Of a DNA stretch of 64,000 nucleotides, positions 46,701 to 58,929 are shown piece by piece. Position numbers and translations under genes: made by a program. Position 1 is the stretch's first letter, and each line of letters begins with the position of its first letter. The stretch comes from Phragmites australis (taxonomy: Eukaryota; Streptophyta; Magnoliopsida; Poales; Poaceae), in contig NC_084924.1 in assembly GCF_958298935.1 (NCBI RefSeq), positions 3,844,001 to 3,908,000 on the forward strand, given 5' to 3'. The notes under the pieces are model-generated. The model was not told the DNA's origin. It ran no database searches and saw nothing but the letters and a program-made list of their open reading frames with translations.

Positions 46701-49700
46701 TAATAAATGCCAAAGATTCAATCAGCAAAAAACAAATTTGAAGGTAACAAAGAGCTGAAAAGTTGAAAGGCGCATCTCTTTCCAGAACACAATGACTCAC
46801 TAATGCATCTATTACTAAAATGTATTTGGTGAAGCAATTAACAAATGAAGGAATAATCAGTTAAGTATTTGATCCTTGTTACGAATTTCATTGCAATCTC
46901 TTGTAAATCAGATAAAAAAATTCAAGCATATGAAAATAAATCAAATTAATAATACATGGGTGATTAAAGGCTACCAAGAACACGACAGAATATAGATTGC
47001 ACTAAATTAAACTATTATTGGCTTTCTTAGAGTCTGTTATTGGTAGCTTTTTAAACAATGTATAACCATCCTTTGGAGTATAAGACCTAGTCATTAGCAT
47101 TGTCTTTTTATTTTTGCACCAAGACAGCAAAATGTTACTGGAACACTAAAGAGATTCCAGTAAATAAGTAGATCAAACCGCACAGCACATCAATAGTGAA
47201 TTGACCCCTTAAGCAAATTTTTGCCATTTGACCCCAAAAATATACATCATGGCACAAAGAGGACTAAATGGATCATTAAACAGTATATACTGTTAGCTTA
47301 GTTTTTACTAAAGGGAAAACTGGGTCTTCTATAATGAGTTAGGCTGTGAAGACATCCTGAAAAGATTTTCAAGGCACGCATAATATCGAGTAGAGAGAAC
47401 AGGCAAAGAAATGGAGTCATACTCTTTTAATTTCACCTCCTCCCAGTACAATGTCAAGCTTTGACACTGTGAAATTATTTTCGTCAGTCTCAAATCTGTA
47501 GTGGTCAACCAGAAACAACAATGGTAGCCATGAGAAACTTGGGTGGAACCAAAATCAGCTACATAAACAACAGCTCGATAATTACAAAAAGAAGATTTAC
47601 ATTGAAACAGAGGGCTCTGTATTAGCCTTATCTTCCACAGCATCCATGGTCAACACACTTACCTCTGCAGGGTAATGCAATACATCAATAATATACGCAA
47701 TTCCTCTACATATGGATCTCTCAAGAAGAAAAAAAATAACTCTCAGGACGGAAAATCAAATACCAGAACTTAGAGCGTCCAAAGTGGTGGAAAGTTGGCA
47801 TATAAGAGAAATGCCAGAAACAGCAACAGAAATCTGTAGAGGATTCTTGAGCTCAACGTTCAATTTTACTGCTTCTGCAACCAACCAAAACAGGAATTCA
47901 GAACACCATATGTGTAGTAAAAAAGAGATGCTTAAAGGGTCTAAGAAAGATGTTATCAGATTTCATCTGAATTTCTATCTACTTTGTCTCTTTGTATTTG
48001 ATGAAGAAATTAACATGAAACTTAACATAACACTTGGTGCTCCAAGATTTTGTTGCAAGACATACTCTCCAACAGACATGGGTGCAAGGCTCATAAAATA
48101 TGAACCCAATGGTACAGGAGCCCCTCCGGCTTATGAATAATTGGGTACAACTAAATTTCTAGTTTTCTATGCTGAAAGAAGCTTCTTTGAAGTTTGAGGA
48201 GTATTCCAGAAACCTACGGCTCAGCTTTGGTCAAAATCAGTTAGATCAGTCTAGCTAGGCTGTAACTCAGACAAAAAGAGAAGGGAAAAGGCTTGCTGGA
48301 TGGATCCAATATCCCATTGACGACTGTTCTAAAGAAGTTACAAGCTGTGACTAGCATAAGTGGCCAGTTAAAACTGCCAATTGGTTTATTAGCACTGCTC
48401 AGATGAGCAAATAATGAGCAACTTATATATTCAGTTGGTGAGTTGAATTCGTCATCCTCAAACAACAATAATAGCTCCACTCGCCCCAACATCCTTTCCT
48501 TCACCTCCCTCTCATGCCTGCTGCCTGCCTGCCTCAAACTCCCATGTTGACTTCTACTGCTGCTGCTCCCACCTCATCCTCAAGCTGATACAAGTGGTGG
48601 CAGGAGCAGCAGTGTTCCCAGACAATTCCAGATGGAGTTCTTGATTTCTCGGTTTGATCTCAAGTTAAGTTGATTCCCTTAGGAGCAGTGGTATGTATAA
48701 CTAAGTATTGAAAAGACACTACCTCCAGCTACACAAACACAGGAGCCCTTGTATTTTCTCAAAGCAGAAGATTTAGGTTGATCATCCAGCCAGTTAGTTC
48801 TGACAATTGATGATGATGGGATCATTTCTTCCTCCAACTCCTGCCAAATGCTTTCGCTAACGTCAACCTATTGCAGAAGACAAATGACACAAGTTAGGAA
48901 TGCCTATCAATAGCAAAATTACTAGTTATCACCAGCAAAAAGACCTGCCTAGAGTCAGTCCTAACCTAACTCTTTATCATCAGAAAAGTTTAACACCGTT
49001 TGGTTTATGCCTTTTGTTTGAGAAAATAGTTCCAGTAGCCAAACGATTATATTCTATCATAATATAGGCAGAGCCAGAGGTTCAATCTTCAATGTTTGAT
49101 TACCCCCAGAAATGCAATGATATATGAATTATAAACACTCCTGATATAGGTGTGCTGGCCTTACATCTGCATCTGATGCATAAGTGCGATGATCTTCATA
49201 TATAACTCTGAGCGATGACATGTTGAAAACAGGAAGTTGAAGCTTGTGTACACCAAATTTCTTCCCCATACTCTATGGACAAAAAAGATTCACAAAATTA
49301 GAAGTGCAATAAAAGTTTGTTCAACAAGGTGCAAAGTATAGTAGATCTGGTCAAGAACCTGAACAAAATGGAAAAAATCATTGAGGAACACGTTTTGCAT
49401 AGTCAGCGACTGATGGCTACAGGCAATGACCTCCAGCAAGTGCTTGATGGCTACATCAAATATCCCAAGGACTCCATACCACCTATTTGTACAACCAGCA
49501 TCAAGTATAGTTTAAAGACCTGAATAAAATTGGATAGAAGCTAAAACACACAACTACCTCCCGACATTAAAATGTACATGATCATTGATGTAACTCCAAG
49601 GATATTGTTTGTAAACAAACAGAGCATTTCTGTAAGCCCGAACAGCATGTTGTTTCTGCATTTAAAGAAAGAAAAATCATTATTCAATAAGGATTCGATC

Positions 49701-52700
49701 AATTTCTAAAGCATTTATAACAGCAGTAAAAAGAATTATTATAAACCTGATCAGACATGTAGTAACTATTCCCAGCTAAGATTAGGTGAAATCCGTACTT
49801 CCGAAGCATAGGTGGACTGGACAACAAATAGCAACAAGCGGCTTGCTCAAGCAGTACAGCGGAATGCAAGGAAGGTTCCTGAATGGTAGAAATTTCCATC
49901 AATAGAGTATTTAATGAACTAAAAAAACATCCCCAAACACAACAAGCAACAGCAGCAGCAGCAGCCTTTGTCCCAAGGAAGTTAGGGTAGGCTAGAGATG
50001 AAACCCACAATATCCAACTAAAAAAATGATGAGAAAACAATAATGGTAATAAAGGTACTAGTAATAGTAAAAAAAGTAATAACGGTACAAGGAGACTAAT
50101 ACATAAGTTATGGTTCTAGAACATGGATTGTTAACTTCCACGTGCTTCTATTCGTGGATAATTCTTGGGGGATATTCCACTCCTTTAAGTCCCTCTTTAT
50201 AGATTCCTCCCATGTTAGGTTTGATCGACCTATGCCTCTCTTCACATTATCAGTGCGACTCAGTATCTCGCTATGCACAGGTGACTCTAGAAACCTTCGT
50301 TGGATATGTCCAAACCATCTCAACCGATGTTAGACAAATTTTTCTTCAATTGACGCTACCCCTAACCTATCATGTATATCGTTATTTCAAATTCCAATCC
50401 TTTTTTGTATGGCCACAAATCCATCGGAACATACACATCTTTGCTACACAAATCCATCAAAAACATCCCCAAAAGGGGGAAAACTAGAATTCAACATATG
50501 CATGCTTAATGCAAAATCTACCTCATTAGAAATGCGGAAATAGACAGTTGATGCCTCCCTATACTGTCCTCTTGTTTTAAGCATTTCTGCCCACCAAAGG
50601 CCACATCTAGTAGCATTTCTCTGCCCAGAAGATCCAATTCTCTGAAAACATAAAAAGTGAATTAAGCTCTAAATGAACAAGAGCAAGATCAAACAAGAGA
50701 AATTGATGAGTCTACAATGTTATCTAAATGCCGTAAGCTCGTAATATCTTGATGTGTGCATCATATATCACTTTGTCTCCCAAACATTACTTCTAAACAA
50801 AGCTCAGGTTTTCAGATGTGAACAGTTGATATCAAAATGTCCATAAGCAATTTAACATTAAAGAAGATAGTTTTAAACCAATGTGGAATCCACACATTCT
50901 GACTATTTCTGACATGTTACAGGTTACTGAAAGAAGTCGGAAACTAGAAGAATAAGTGACCTGAAAGGCTGGAACTGGTGACTAGTTCAAGAAGGCATTA
51001 TCCCAACTGAATTTTGGTACAAGACATCCAGTGGGTTTGGAGCTGGCTATTACCAATATGACACCTATCATCATAAACACCAATGCTTATACATCAGCAG
51101 TCAACCCCCTCGGGGCGTCTCACCCCCGCCGCCTAGTGCACCCCCTCACCGCACCCCGCCCAGCCGCCACCGCCAACAGCGTCCTGCTCCAGCGTCGGCC
51201 CCCCTTCCCCTCCTCCTCTCCCCTCCTTCTCCCTGGATGGCTGGTTCTCTCCGTCGTTTGGGGCTAGCCGAGCCCGTGGGTGCCCTCACCCGATCCACTC
51301 TGGCCTGGCTAGATCGGGCCTCCCGCCAGCCGGATCTGTGTCCTGAAGGCTAGCTCGCCGTGGATCCACACCTCCTGGCCGCTCCCCCCGGGTCTCGCTG
51401 ACGGACAACTTTCGTGTGGGACAGTGTCCGGCCTCCCTGTGCCAGTCTCCGTGGCGATGTGTGTTGCTCCGCCGTGGTTTGGTCTTGGGCAACAGCTCGA
51501 CGGGTTTGGCGGTTGCGGTGCACGTGCTTGCGGTCGTGCTCGACCAGCGTGGCGGGGGCTTAAGTGGGCTGCTTCTTGAGGTAACCGTTCGAGCGGTCGG
51601 GGCTACTCTTCGGCAGCTCGGCTAGCTTCTCGGGCGCGTGGCCGTGACGGCTTTCTGCTCGCCCTGGCCGAGCTAGCGGATCTCGACTGCGGCGGTGGCG
51701 GTGGGCTGTCGTGGTGCTGCGACGTGCCATGGTGCCGCAGTGTTTTCTATCGTGATGTTGTCATGTGCTGCTATGGTGCTGCACTCGCCACCGTGTGCTG
51801 TCGTGGTGGTGAGGCTCGCCACCATTTGTGTTGCTCTCGGCTCCTAACATTTGCGTCGCTCCTCCCTTTGTCTGGCTTCCTCCTCTGCAGGTTGGGCCCG
51901 TGGGGAACTTCGTAGCGCTAGGATGACCGTGGGGTGATGCGGCTACTTGGTGGTGGCGTTGCATTCGGTGGCAGCAGCACCGTGCCAGTACCGGCTCCTA
52001 GCGTTTTGTGTTGCTCCCCCTCCCCTCCCTCCTTGCCCGGCCTCATCCTCTTCTATAGGTTGGACCCGTGGGAAGCTTCGTGATGTTAGGATGGTCGTGG
52101 GACAGCACGACTACTAGGTGGCGGCGTTGCTGCTGCTTTAGTTTTGGCCCTTGCACGGGCTGTGCATAAGGAGCGAGAGGCGGGAGCCATTGGCGAAAGC
52201 TTTGCCTGGTTTTTGGCCGACATCGATGACAGCAACACCCTCAGGATTCGTTCTCCTCCTTGAAGGCGTTGTTAGGACGTCTCCCATCTCTTCTCCCCTG
52301 GAGCCTCTGGGTGAAAACCTGGTTCAGGCAACCGAACGGGCGACGGCGGCGGCTCGACGTCGTATCCTCCTTGAAGGTGTCGCTCTGGAGGTCTAGTTCC
52401 TCGCGTCGCGGTGGTCGTCAGCTTAGTGGCTACTTTGTCGATTTCGATTTGAAGTGCCGGCTTATTCTATAGGTTTACCCCTATGTCCTCGATTCGCAGG
52501 GGCTCTTCATTCTGGATTGGCGCTTCTCGATAGCTATTTGTTCCAATGCGCGCTCCTTCGAAGCGACGTGTTGCCGACTTATAGGGCAAAAAGGTGCGAC
52601 GTGGGAGCAAGGCTCTGCCAACCAAGTTGTGTTTGTGGCGGTCTGGGAGCAAGGCTCCGCCGCCGAGTTGTGAGGGAAACAGTCGTTTGGTTGGTTAGCG

Positions 52701-55700
52701 CGCGAGTTGAGTTGGGTAGGACTTATCTACTGTCTGGTAGTGCCTTTTTGGTGTGGGCGTCTATTTCGAGTTGAGGTTGTATTGTTGTCTCGGGATTGTC
52801 TGCCGGTTTTCTTTAAACCACGCAGTTGAGATTTTCGGGCCTGGTTTCCCTTATAAACTAGGTCAATTCTCTTCTTCTATAAAAAAAAATGGCAATACTC
52901 TTGCCGTCCTTTCGAGAGAAAAAAATAAACATCAATGCTTTATAGGAACTGAGCCTTGCTCAATTGGTTGAGGGGGTGGATGTACGCCTAAACCACCCAA
53001 GTTCGAGTCCTCTTCAACGCGAATCTGGGTGCTTATTTCTTCTAAATATCAAAGCCACCTAATTCCTCCTAGATTGGTCGAGTTTTTTATAAACATCAAT
53101 GTTTTATTGCTAGTGTTAAAATAATATGGATGTCTACATGAGTCAAACGATGAACTATTTGCAGAGTAAGTTCAATGACACGTGATGCAAGAATATTCAA
53201 ACGTCCTTGCTTATTTGTTACAATCATTGCACAATCTAGGTTAGTAGGTTTGCATTGATTATTCATTGGACATCAGATGTATCGCTACTAGAATAGACAG
53301 GAAATAATGTTCCATGCAAAACAGGGTTAGGGCTCCTCTCCTTGTTCTGCGTATGAAACATGGGGCAATAGCGCAATAACACATACATATCACGGAAATT
53401 AAAACATTAAGCAATAATTGAAGGGAAAGAATTGTTTTCCTATGTCTGGAAACCTAGAAGTGAGTTTCTAAAATAATTACCAGATATGTATTGAATGCAT
53501 TTTCCATGCAATATTCTGCGTCCTTCCTTGACTGATCCAACATGAAATAGCAGAGTCCACTCATCTCCTGCAAAAGGGCAAACATACTATCATGAAGTGG
53601 GTATCTAGTTGGAGTGTTGGCCAATGGGCCACCACAACATATCCAAACTTGTTCCATCACTATGAAAAAGCAATTCAGCAACAGTAACTATTTGGAAGTA
53701 TATCATCCAATATATTGTACAGGCCTAACCCCACATTTGAGCCTAAGTATGGGTTATGGCCGTTGGGTTGCTAATGGAACATAGTAATTGTCCTCTGTCA
53801 ATCATTTTTAGGTTAAAGAGCACCGTCAAGTTTGATTGATACGGCGTACCAGGATTCCTTAAGACATTGTTCCTTTAGACCTTGACGTCAAACTCAGACA
53901 CTACATAGGCTATATGTGTATCCAGGGCAACAATTAAAAAAATGAGTCAAAAAAGTCAAGCACCTGTACACCAGCAAATCGCTTCCAAGCTTTATCAAGC
54001 TTATAATCTGTGGAGAGTAATCTGTAATTGGACAAAGCAAGCTCGTAGTCCCGTAACATGAAAGCAAAATCACCCAGAACTCTAATCTGCGATTCTATGG
54101 AGGTGAATGTATACCTGTTGGGAAAAAATAGTGTCACTGCACATTAACAAAATTCTTACAGTGAAAAGTGTCAAGATCTAGAATAACCACTTGCATTGGC
54201 CCATTTGGTGCTTCTGGGACATCATCTTTCTTTCTCCACCACAAGTTCTTTATTTGATTTCTAAAACCCTTTCTTGTCGTGGCTACCTAAAACAGTACTG
54301 AATCTTGTTGGAAAAACAAGATGAATAGAATGATATAACAGTTTTTAACAGCATACCTGCTGATTGAGGACGCGAATCTTTTGCTCCATGTAGGGGATGA
54401 TATGATTAGAAGCAAAATCTTGCATGAAGTCCTTTATCTGACAAACGAGCAAGATCTACTATTAAGTATCTTGTAAAGTTTGGCTGTCAGCTGAGAAAGT
54501 TTGCATGTAACACAGCAACCACAAAGGAAGAACTGAGGAACATTGATCTGGTACAAGAAAAATAAGAGAAAATTCGATGTGCCCTCCTTGGCATCAGTGT
54601 TCATAACCTTGAATCAACTGAGTACAAGTCAGTTACTCCAATACTAACTGCCAAAAGCTTAACAGTCCTTCAACCGACCCAACAATACCCATCACCAAAA
54701 AGATGAGTCGCTAGGTTCCGTGAAAAGTTGCGAAGTTTCACAAAACTTTCTGTACCCAGCAAAGCTCAATGGAGAAGCACATGCATGAATCATGATATAA
54801 ACCAAATGCTGTAATACCTCATTCAAATCATCCATGTTAAGGAAACAGGCCCCTTCATGGTTGTTTAAACCAAGAGCTTTCTGCATTTAGTCAAGAAAAG
54901 ACTATAAGTAGATTGCATATTTGCAGAACTATGTAAACATAAATGCAATTTAGTATTAAGTAATTCAGTATGCTCACATAAGGTAACCACGAATCATCAG
55001 CATTACTACCACCTGCCTCTGTAGAAGAATTTATACATAATAATTTACAATAATTCAAACCAAGGGTGCTCTGCATTTCCGCTAAGACGTTCGCAGCTCT
55101 TCACATACAAAGTAACATTGGGTCAGCTGGAAAAAAAGTGTATAGTTGAAATCATAAAATATAAGAGTGAAAATTACATAAAAGAAAAAAGGTCTATGGT
55201 CAGATGTCAAGAACCCCAGGCACCATGGATTGTGAAACCTAACCCCAGGTTTATGGTCCTAATGTTTCAACTTTCAAAATTCAATCATAAGGAAATCCCA
55301 ACCCGAGTTGACAAGATGGGCCCCACCTGCAGTACCGCAAGCCAAGGTGGAGGGGTGAGGAGGACAATGTAGCTCTGCAGGAAGGCCCGTCTTGTTAACT
55401 AGGGTGGGACTTCCATAAGGTCCGTGTCCAAATTTTTTGCCAAATCGGACATCCCAAATCCGAGTCAGATTCCTCCAGAAGTTTGCATCTATGAGAGGCT
55501 GCTAAGGAAGGGCTTTAGCTTCATGGTATAAAGGGTGCTCAACCTGCCCCAAGGAACTGGAGAAACCACATTGTTTCAGGGAGTTTAAGCTACCAAAGGC
55601 TGTAAAGCTGAAGCTTCCCTAAACATGGCCTTGGCTGCCTTTGACGATAGAGCTCAAGTTACGAAGGTCTTTAGGGGCAGGTTTTTCGGCTTATAAGTCT

Positions 55701-57946
55701 GTTGGGTTCTCAAGGAGGTAGGAAACTGGAAGCTTGAAAGCGATAGTAACTTCACCATTAAGTGCTTAAATTGTATGCAGTCTCGGATGTGGTCAATTTA
55801 ACTAATACGCAAAAACAGACAAATTATTATATAATTGATAGGTCGATACTTTAAGTAACATAACTGAACGAGAATGACAAAATGAGACTTTAAGCACTAA
55901 AGGTCAATTATACTATACATATGCATCAAATAACAGAAATGAACTATGTGGCACATTCAGTGTTGTTAAACCACTCTAAACATGTTCAACACAATGGCGG
56001 ACAAAAACAAGACAAGCGGAATAGAATATCGATGGGCCTACCACTAATATCGGCGAAATCTATTTCAGTAGAACTTATCTGTGAATATTTCAACAGCCCG
56101 AGGTTGATCTGTGGCTAGAGTGGACTTGACCTAGAAGTTAGAACAATGCTTATAAACTATGAGGAAGTCTGTCTAACCTCGTTGAAAGCAAAGAACCCTA
56201 AAAATGGTGAACTAATTATGTAGGTGGTTTGGGTTTTCTAACCACCTTTCCAACACAAGCTCACAAGCAAGTGTGTTTTATCAATTCTGAAGAGGTTGTC
56301 AAGTGTGAAGTACAGGCGCTAGCTAGGTTTTTCAAATAATTCATTTCATCAACGCTTACAGAAGAGAGAGTCTTCTTTAATATAAGAACGGGTGAAGAAT
56401 TATACATCTCTTGTGGCCCATCTTGTTGGTCATGTAGTACGAGATAATGCTTCAGAATTTGTGGATCCATTATACCTTCATTTAAAAGAGAAGGTAACTG
56501 ATTTGTGTTCAAGAGATCAACAAATTTGCTGATTGGTTCTTTGTCCATTGACGACACAACTAGAAGACCTGTTAATAATAGTTTTAAGCATAAGCAAGAA
56601 GATATTCTGCAAACAGAACGACCAGCTAAGAACAGGAAAGTGCGAAATCTCACATGCCACAGGATGGTCAAACGTTTCATGCTCCGAAAATGAGAGTGTT
56701 TGCATTAGCTCTCTATTGAACTTCTTAATCCACAATGGGCACAGCTCAGCTTCAGGCTCTGGAATTACAGAAATCAAGGAATCGTATGTAGGATGCAACT
56801 AAAAGTAGCAAACACTATTCCCACAACTGAGCTTCATAGATATTGCCATCAACTCAACTAAGGCATGAGAGGCAGCCATGACATCTACCAGCTAGATACA
56901 TCATAAAACCAACCAAATAGAGACAGATACAACTGAAGTAGCAAAGTTAATGTTGACAAGTTATTCCCCGCCAACCCCCAATAAAACTTATTTATTAACA
57001 AAGACACACAGAACAGCAAGCATCACACTCTACTGTCACACCATTTAAAAGCCATTTAACTTATTCATATTATAGTATGCATGCTCTTTATGTGTGCTCA
57101 ATGCTCACCCGGTAAAGCAACTTCATTAATACGAACAATCACCTGAAACTAGGCTGAAATTATAGCAATTGATCTTGAAAGAGCTTGTTATCATTAAAAT
57201 CATACCTAGTTCACGGCTCAGACATTCTAATATTTTTCACCTTAAAGGTTTCTATGGTTAAAATGATTACAATTATGTGAAAGAATTAGCAGATAAACGA
57301 AAAGGTTCCAACTACAGTCCAATTGTAGTGTAAGTGTGATTTTCATTGGAGAGGACATAAAAAGAGAATTCATCTAGAAGCAGTGCAAGGGATCTCACTG
57401 CCAAGTACATCTTCAAGCTGTGGTGGGTCTGCAAGCAAATCCGGAAGAGCCTTCTCATTGGCCTCGGAAATCACCAGCTTAATCCTCTCATCTGCCACCT
57501 GTTCCCAGACAACAAGACCATCAAACAACTACAGGTATCTACGATGACAACCCCAGAAGGCTTGAGAATCACCTCGTAGTCCTGCTTCCGGACGTCTGAC
57601 GCGTAAACCATTCGAATCTTAAACATCTGCAACCTGTACGGCTGATCACTCGCCGTCCGCACGGGCACTGCTCAAACACGCACACAGACACAGAACCCTC
57701 CATGAGATCACAGAACCGAACCAAACGAGACGTGCACAAAATACAGCACGGGATTATCTGAACCCAAGCATTGGGAGGCGCATCACCGTCGATTTTCTTG
57801 AAGAGCGAGAAAGGTGAGAGCATGTCGACGAAGCTCAGGCCGCTCTTGCGGCAGGCGGCCTCGGCGAGCGGGGTGGTCAGCACCGTCACCACCGGGGTGA
57901 TCTCCTCGAGGAGGAGCCGCCCCAGGTAGCTCCTGAGCGGATCCAT
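43740..57946 (-). CDS. TRAPPC8: TRAPPC8/TRS85, TRAPP III tethering-complex subunit
   Basis: I assembled 28 minus-strand exons coding 1281 aa: 57787-57946, 57573-57667, 57399-57498, 56654-56758, 56406-56568, 54978-55098, 54818-54880, 54357-54437, 54195-54286, 53964-54114, 53481-53567, 50522-50641, 49747-49878, 49558-49655, 49359-49482, 49165-49272, 48723-48867, 47764-47874, 47601-47664, 47423-47495, 46449-46625, 46254-46364, 45955-46125, 45697-45852, 45014-45247, 44708-44866, 44364-44473, 43740-44274. Phases agree throughout. The N terminus (MDPLRSYLGRLLLEEITPVV), helical middle (LGDFAFMLRDYELALSNYR) and beta-rich C-terminal half (SPIWWLMEGPRTVSHDFS) match plant TRS85, as does the length. TRAPPC8 specifies TRAPP III, which activates Rab1/Ypt1-type GTPases in early secretory traffic and autophagy. 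Introns 9 and 27 need GC-AG splicing. Introns 11 and 12 contain retroelements. Exon 19 is the least certain. Confidence 0.95.
49938..50458 (-). mobile_element. 5'-truncated L1-type LINE in TRAPPC8 intron 12
   Basis: A minus-strand frame (50108-50323) carries RWFGHIQRR...DNVKRGIGRSNLTWEES, the conserved C-terminal end of grass LINE reverse transcriptases. The 3' end, at the left, has the standard terminal sequence and a (TTG/TGC)n tail. A perfect 15-bp target duplication, AAAAACATCCCCAAA, flanks it at 49923-49937 and 50459-50473. It lies in the same orientation as TRAPPC8. Only about 520 bp are left, so it is dead on arrival. Confidence 0.85.
51091..52924 (+). mobile_element. Non-autonomous LINE-like insertion in TRAPPC8 intron 11
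   Basis: A GC-rich 1.8-kb segment ending in an A-rich tail (GGCAATACTCTTGCCGTCC, then A-rich DNA). The site ATAAACACCAATGCTTAT at 51073-51090 recurs as ATAAACATCAATGCTTTAT directly after the tail (from 52925), as expected for target-primed insertion. No reverse-transcriptase or endonuclease frame is present, so it looks like a LINE 5' leader joined to a 3' end. It contains a 154-bp tandem repeat. It is antisense to TRAPPC8. Confidence 0.7.
51839..52145. repeat. 154-bp imperfect tandem repeat inside the LINE-like insertion
   Basis: Two units start at GGCTCCTA (51839 and 51993) and share the same order of words: TTG-rich start, a CT-rich stretch, GGTTGG(G/A)CCCGTGGG, CTTCGT, TTAGGATG-like and GGTGGCG blocks. 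Each unit resembles the other at roughly three-quarters of positions by eye. Confidence 0.65.
52942..53088 (+). mobile_element. Au-type tRNA-derived SINE in TRAPPC8 intron 11
   Basis: A 147-bp element. An A box (TTGCTCAATTGG, 52956-52967) and B box (AGTTCGAGTCC, 53000-53010) each differ from consensus at one position, and the element ends in a T-run. ATAAACATCAATGCTTTAT stands directly before it and ATAAACATCAATGTTTTAT directly after it (from 53089), a target duplication with one change. It is adjacent to the LINE-like insertion and shares its target site. Confidence 0.85.
55099..56405 (-). other. Intron 5 of TRAPPC8
   Basis: A 1.3-kb intron between exons 5 and 6. A moderately GC-rich part (about 55200-55720) may be old transposon sequence but has no definable ends or domain. 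The rest is AT-rich and ordinary. Confidence 0.6.
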
Positions 57947-58379
57947 CGGGCCAAAACCCTAGCGGACCTGGCGGGGCTGGTCCGGGCGTGGCGGACGAGC
58001 CAAATTGAGGGTGTGAGTGGCTCGGGGGAGGGAGGCACGAGCTGGGGCTTCGGGGCGGGTGTCCCACTTTCTCCGGGATCGGCGGTGGCGGGGTCGCCGG
58101 AGGAGGGGGTGATCTCCGGCGACCGAGAACCGGGGACGGTGGCGGTGGTGGTGATCTGATCTGCGAGAGCGCCAGGTGGAGAAGACGGCGACTGGGCGTA
58201 CAACCTGCACGGGGTCCGTACTTGGGCTTCAAGGAATGGTTTGTGGACCTTGTACGGCCCATCTATACAGCCTGTTCCTGTGTTTTTCTTCGTATTCCTT
58301 AGTTCCTACTTTTTTTTCCTTTTGTTCCTACGTGGCTATTCCAAACTGCACCTTAAATTCCGGGAATGACTATACGATA

Positions 58380-58689
58380 CTTCCTCTGGTTATAAATATA
58401 GATGTTTTATTCCTCTGGTTACAAATATAGATATTTTATTCCTCTGGTTACAAATATAGGTGTTTTAATCTTCTTAACTATTCTCTAAATATAAATTATT
58501 CTCGAATTTCTATGTATTTTTTCTTTTTTGTTCCTGTTTTACTCTGGTTTAATAAATACTACCACTCTCACAAATGAATGAGTTATCTTTTCCAATACAG
58601 AATAAATAAAAGACAACAAGATCGTTTGATCTACTTTCTTAATCCTGGTGCATAAATCTAAAATGATCTACATTTACAATCGGAGAGAG
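58380..58689. mobile_element. Stowaway-type MITE with triplicated left end
   Basis: The left end CTTCCTCTGGTTATAAATA and the reverse complement of the right end CTCTCTCCGATTGTAAATG form Stowaway (Tc1/mariner) type inverted repeats. TA dinucleotides at 58378-58379 and 58690-58691 are the target duplication. The left end is repeated three times head to tail with a 29-bp period (58383, 58412, 58441). It lies about 430 bp upstream of the TRAPPC8 start codon. Confidence 0.8.
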
Positions 58690-58783
58690 TAACTAGCTAT
58701 TTTTCTTTCTGATTACAATCAGATTTTAAATCAATAAAAAAATGACACGTGATGAATCAGATGGCTTCTTGTAAATGAAAAAC

Positions 58784-58925
58784 GTGGCTGTTTCTTTCAG
58801 TCATTTTTTTTTGGCAAAAAATCGATTACAAGCAATAGTTTTTTAAAAAAATGTGACTATTTTTTTTTGTTTTCAGTCAATTTTTATTTTTTTGCAAAGA
58901 ATCGATTATAAGTAATAGTTTTTTT
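58784..58925. repeat. ~69-bp imperfect tandem repeat
   Basis: Two units, starting GTGGCTGTTT (58784) and GTGACTATTT (58853), share TTTCAGTCA, T-rich, ATCGATTA and AG(C/T)AATAGTTTTTT blocks. AT-rich intergenic DNA; no gene seen. Confidence 0.7.
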
Positions 58926-58929
58926 AAAA

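Noticed and set aside
52942..53030. Possible tRNA gene from A and B boxes
   Set aside because: It does not fold into a cloverleaf acceptor stem, has a T-run tail, and is flanked by a target duplication: a SINE.
56759..56798. Longer exon 4 of TRAPPC8 starting at the acceptor near 56804
   Set aside because: It does not keep frame with exon 3, whereas the acceptor at 56760-56759 does and gives conserved PEAELCPLW sequence.
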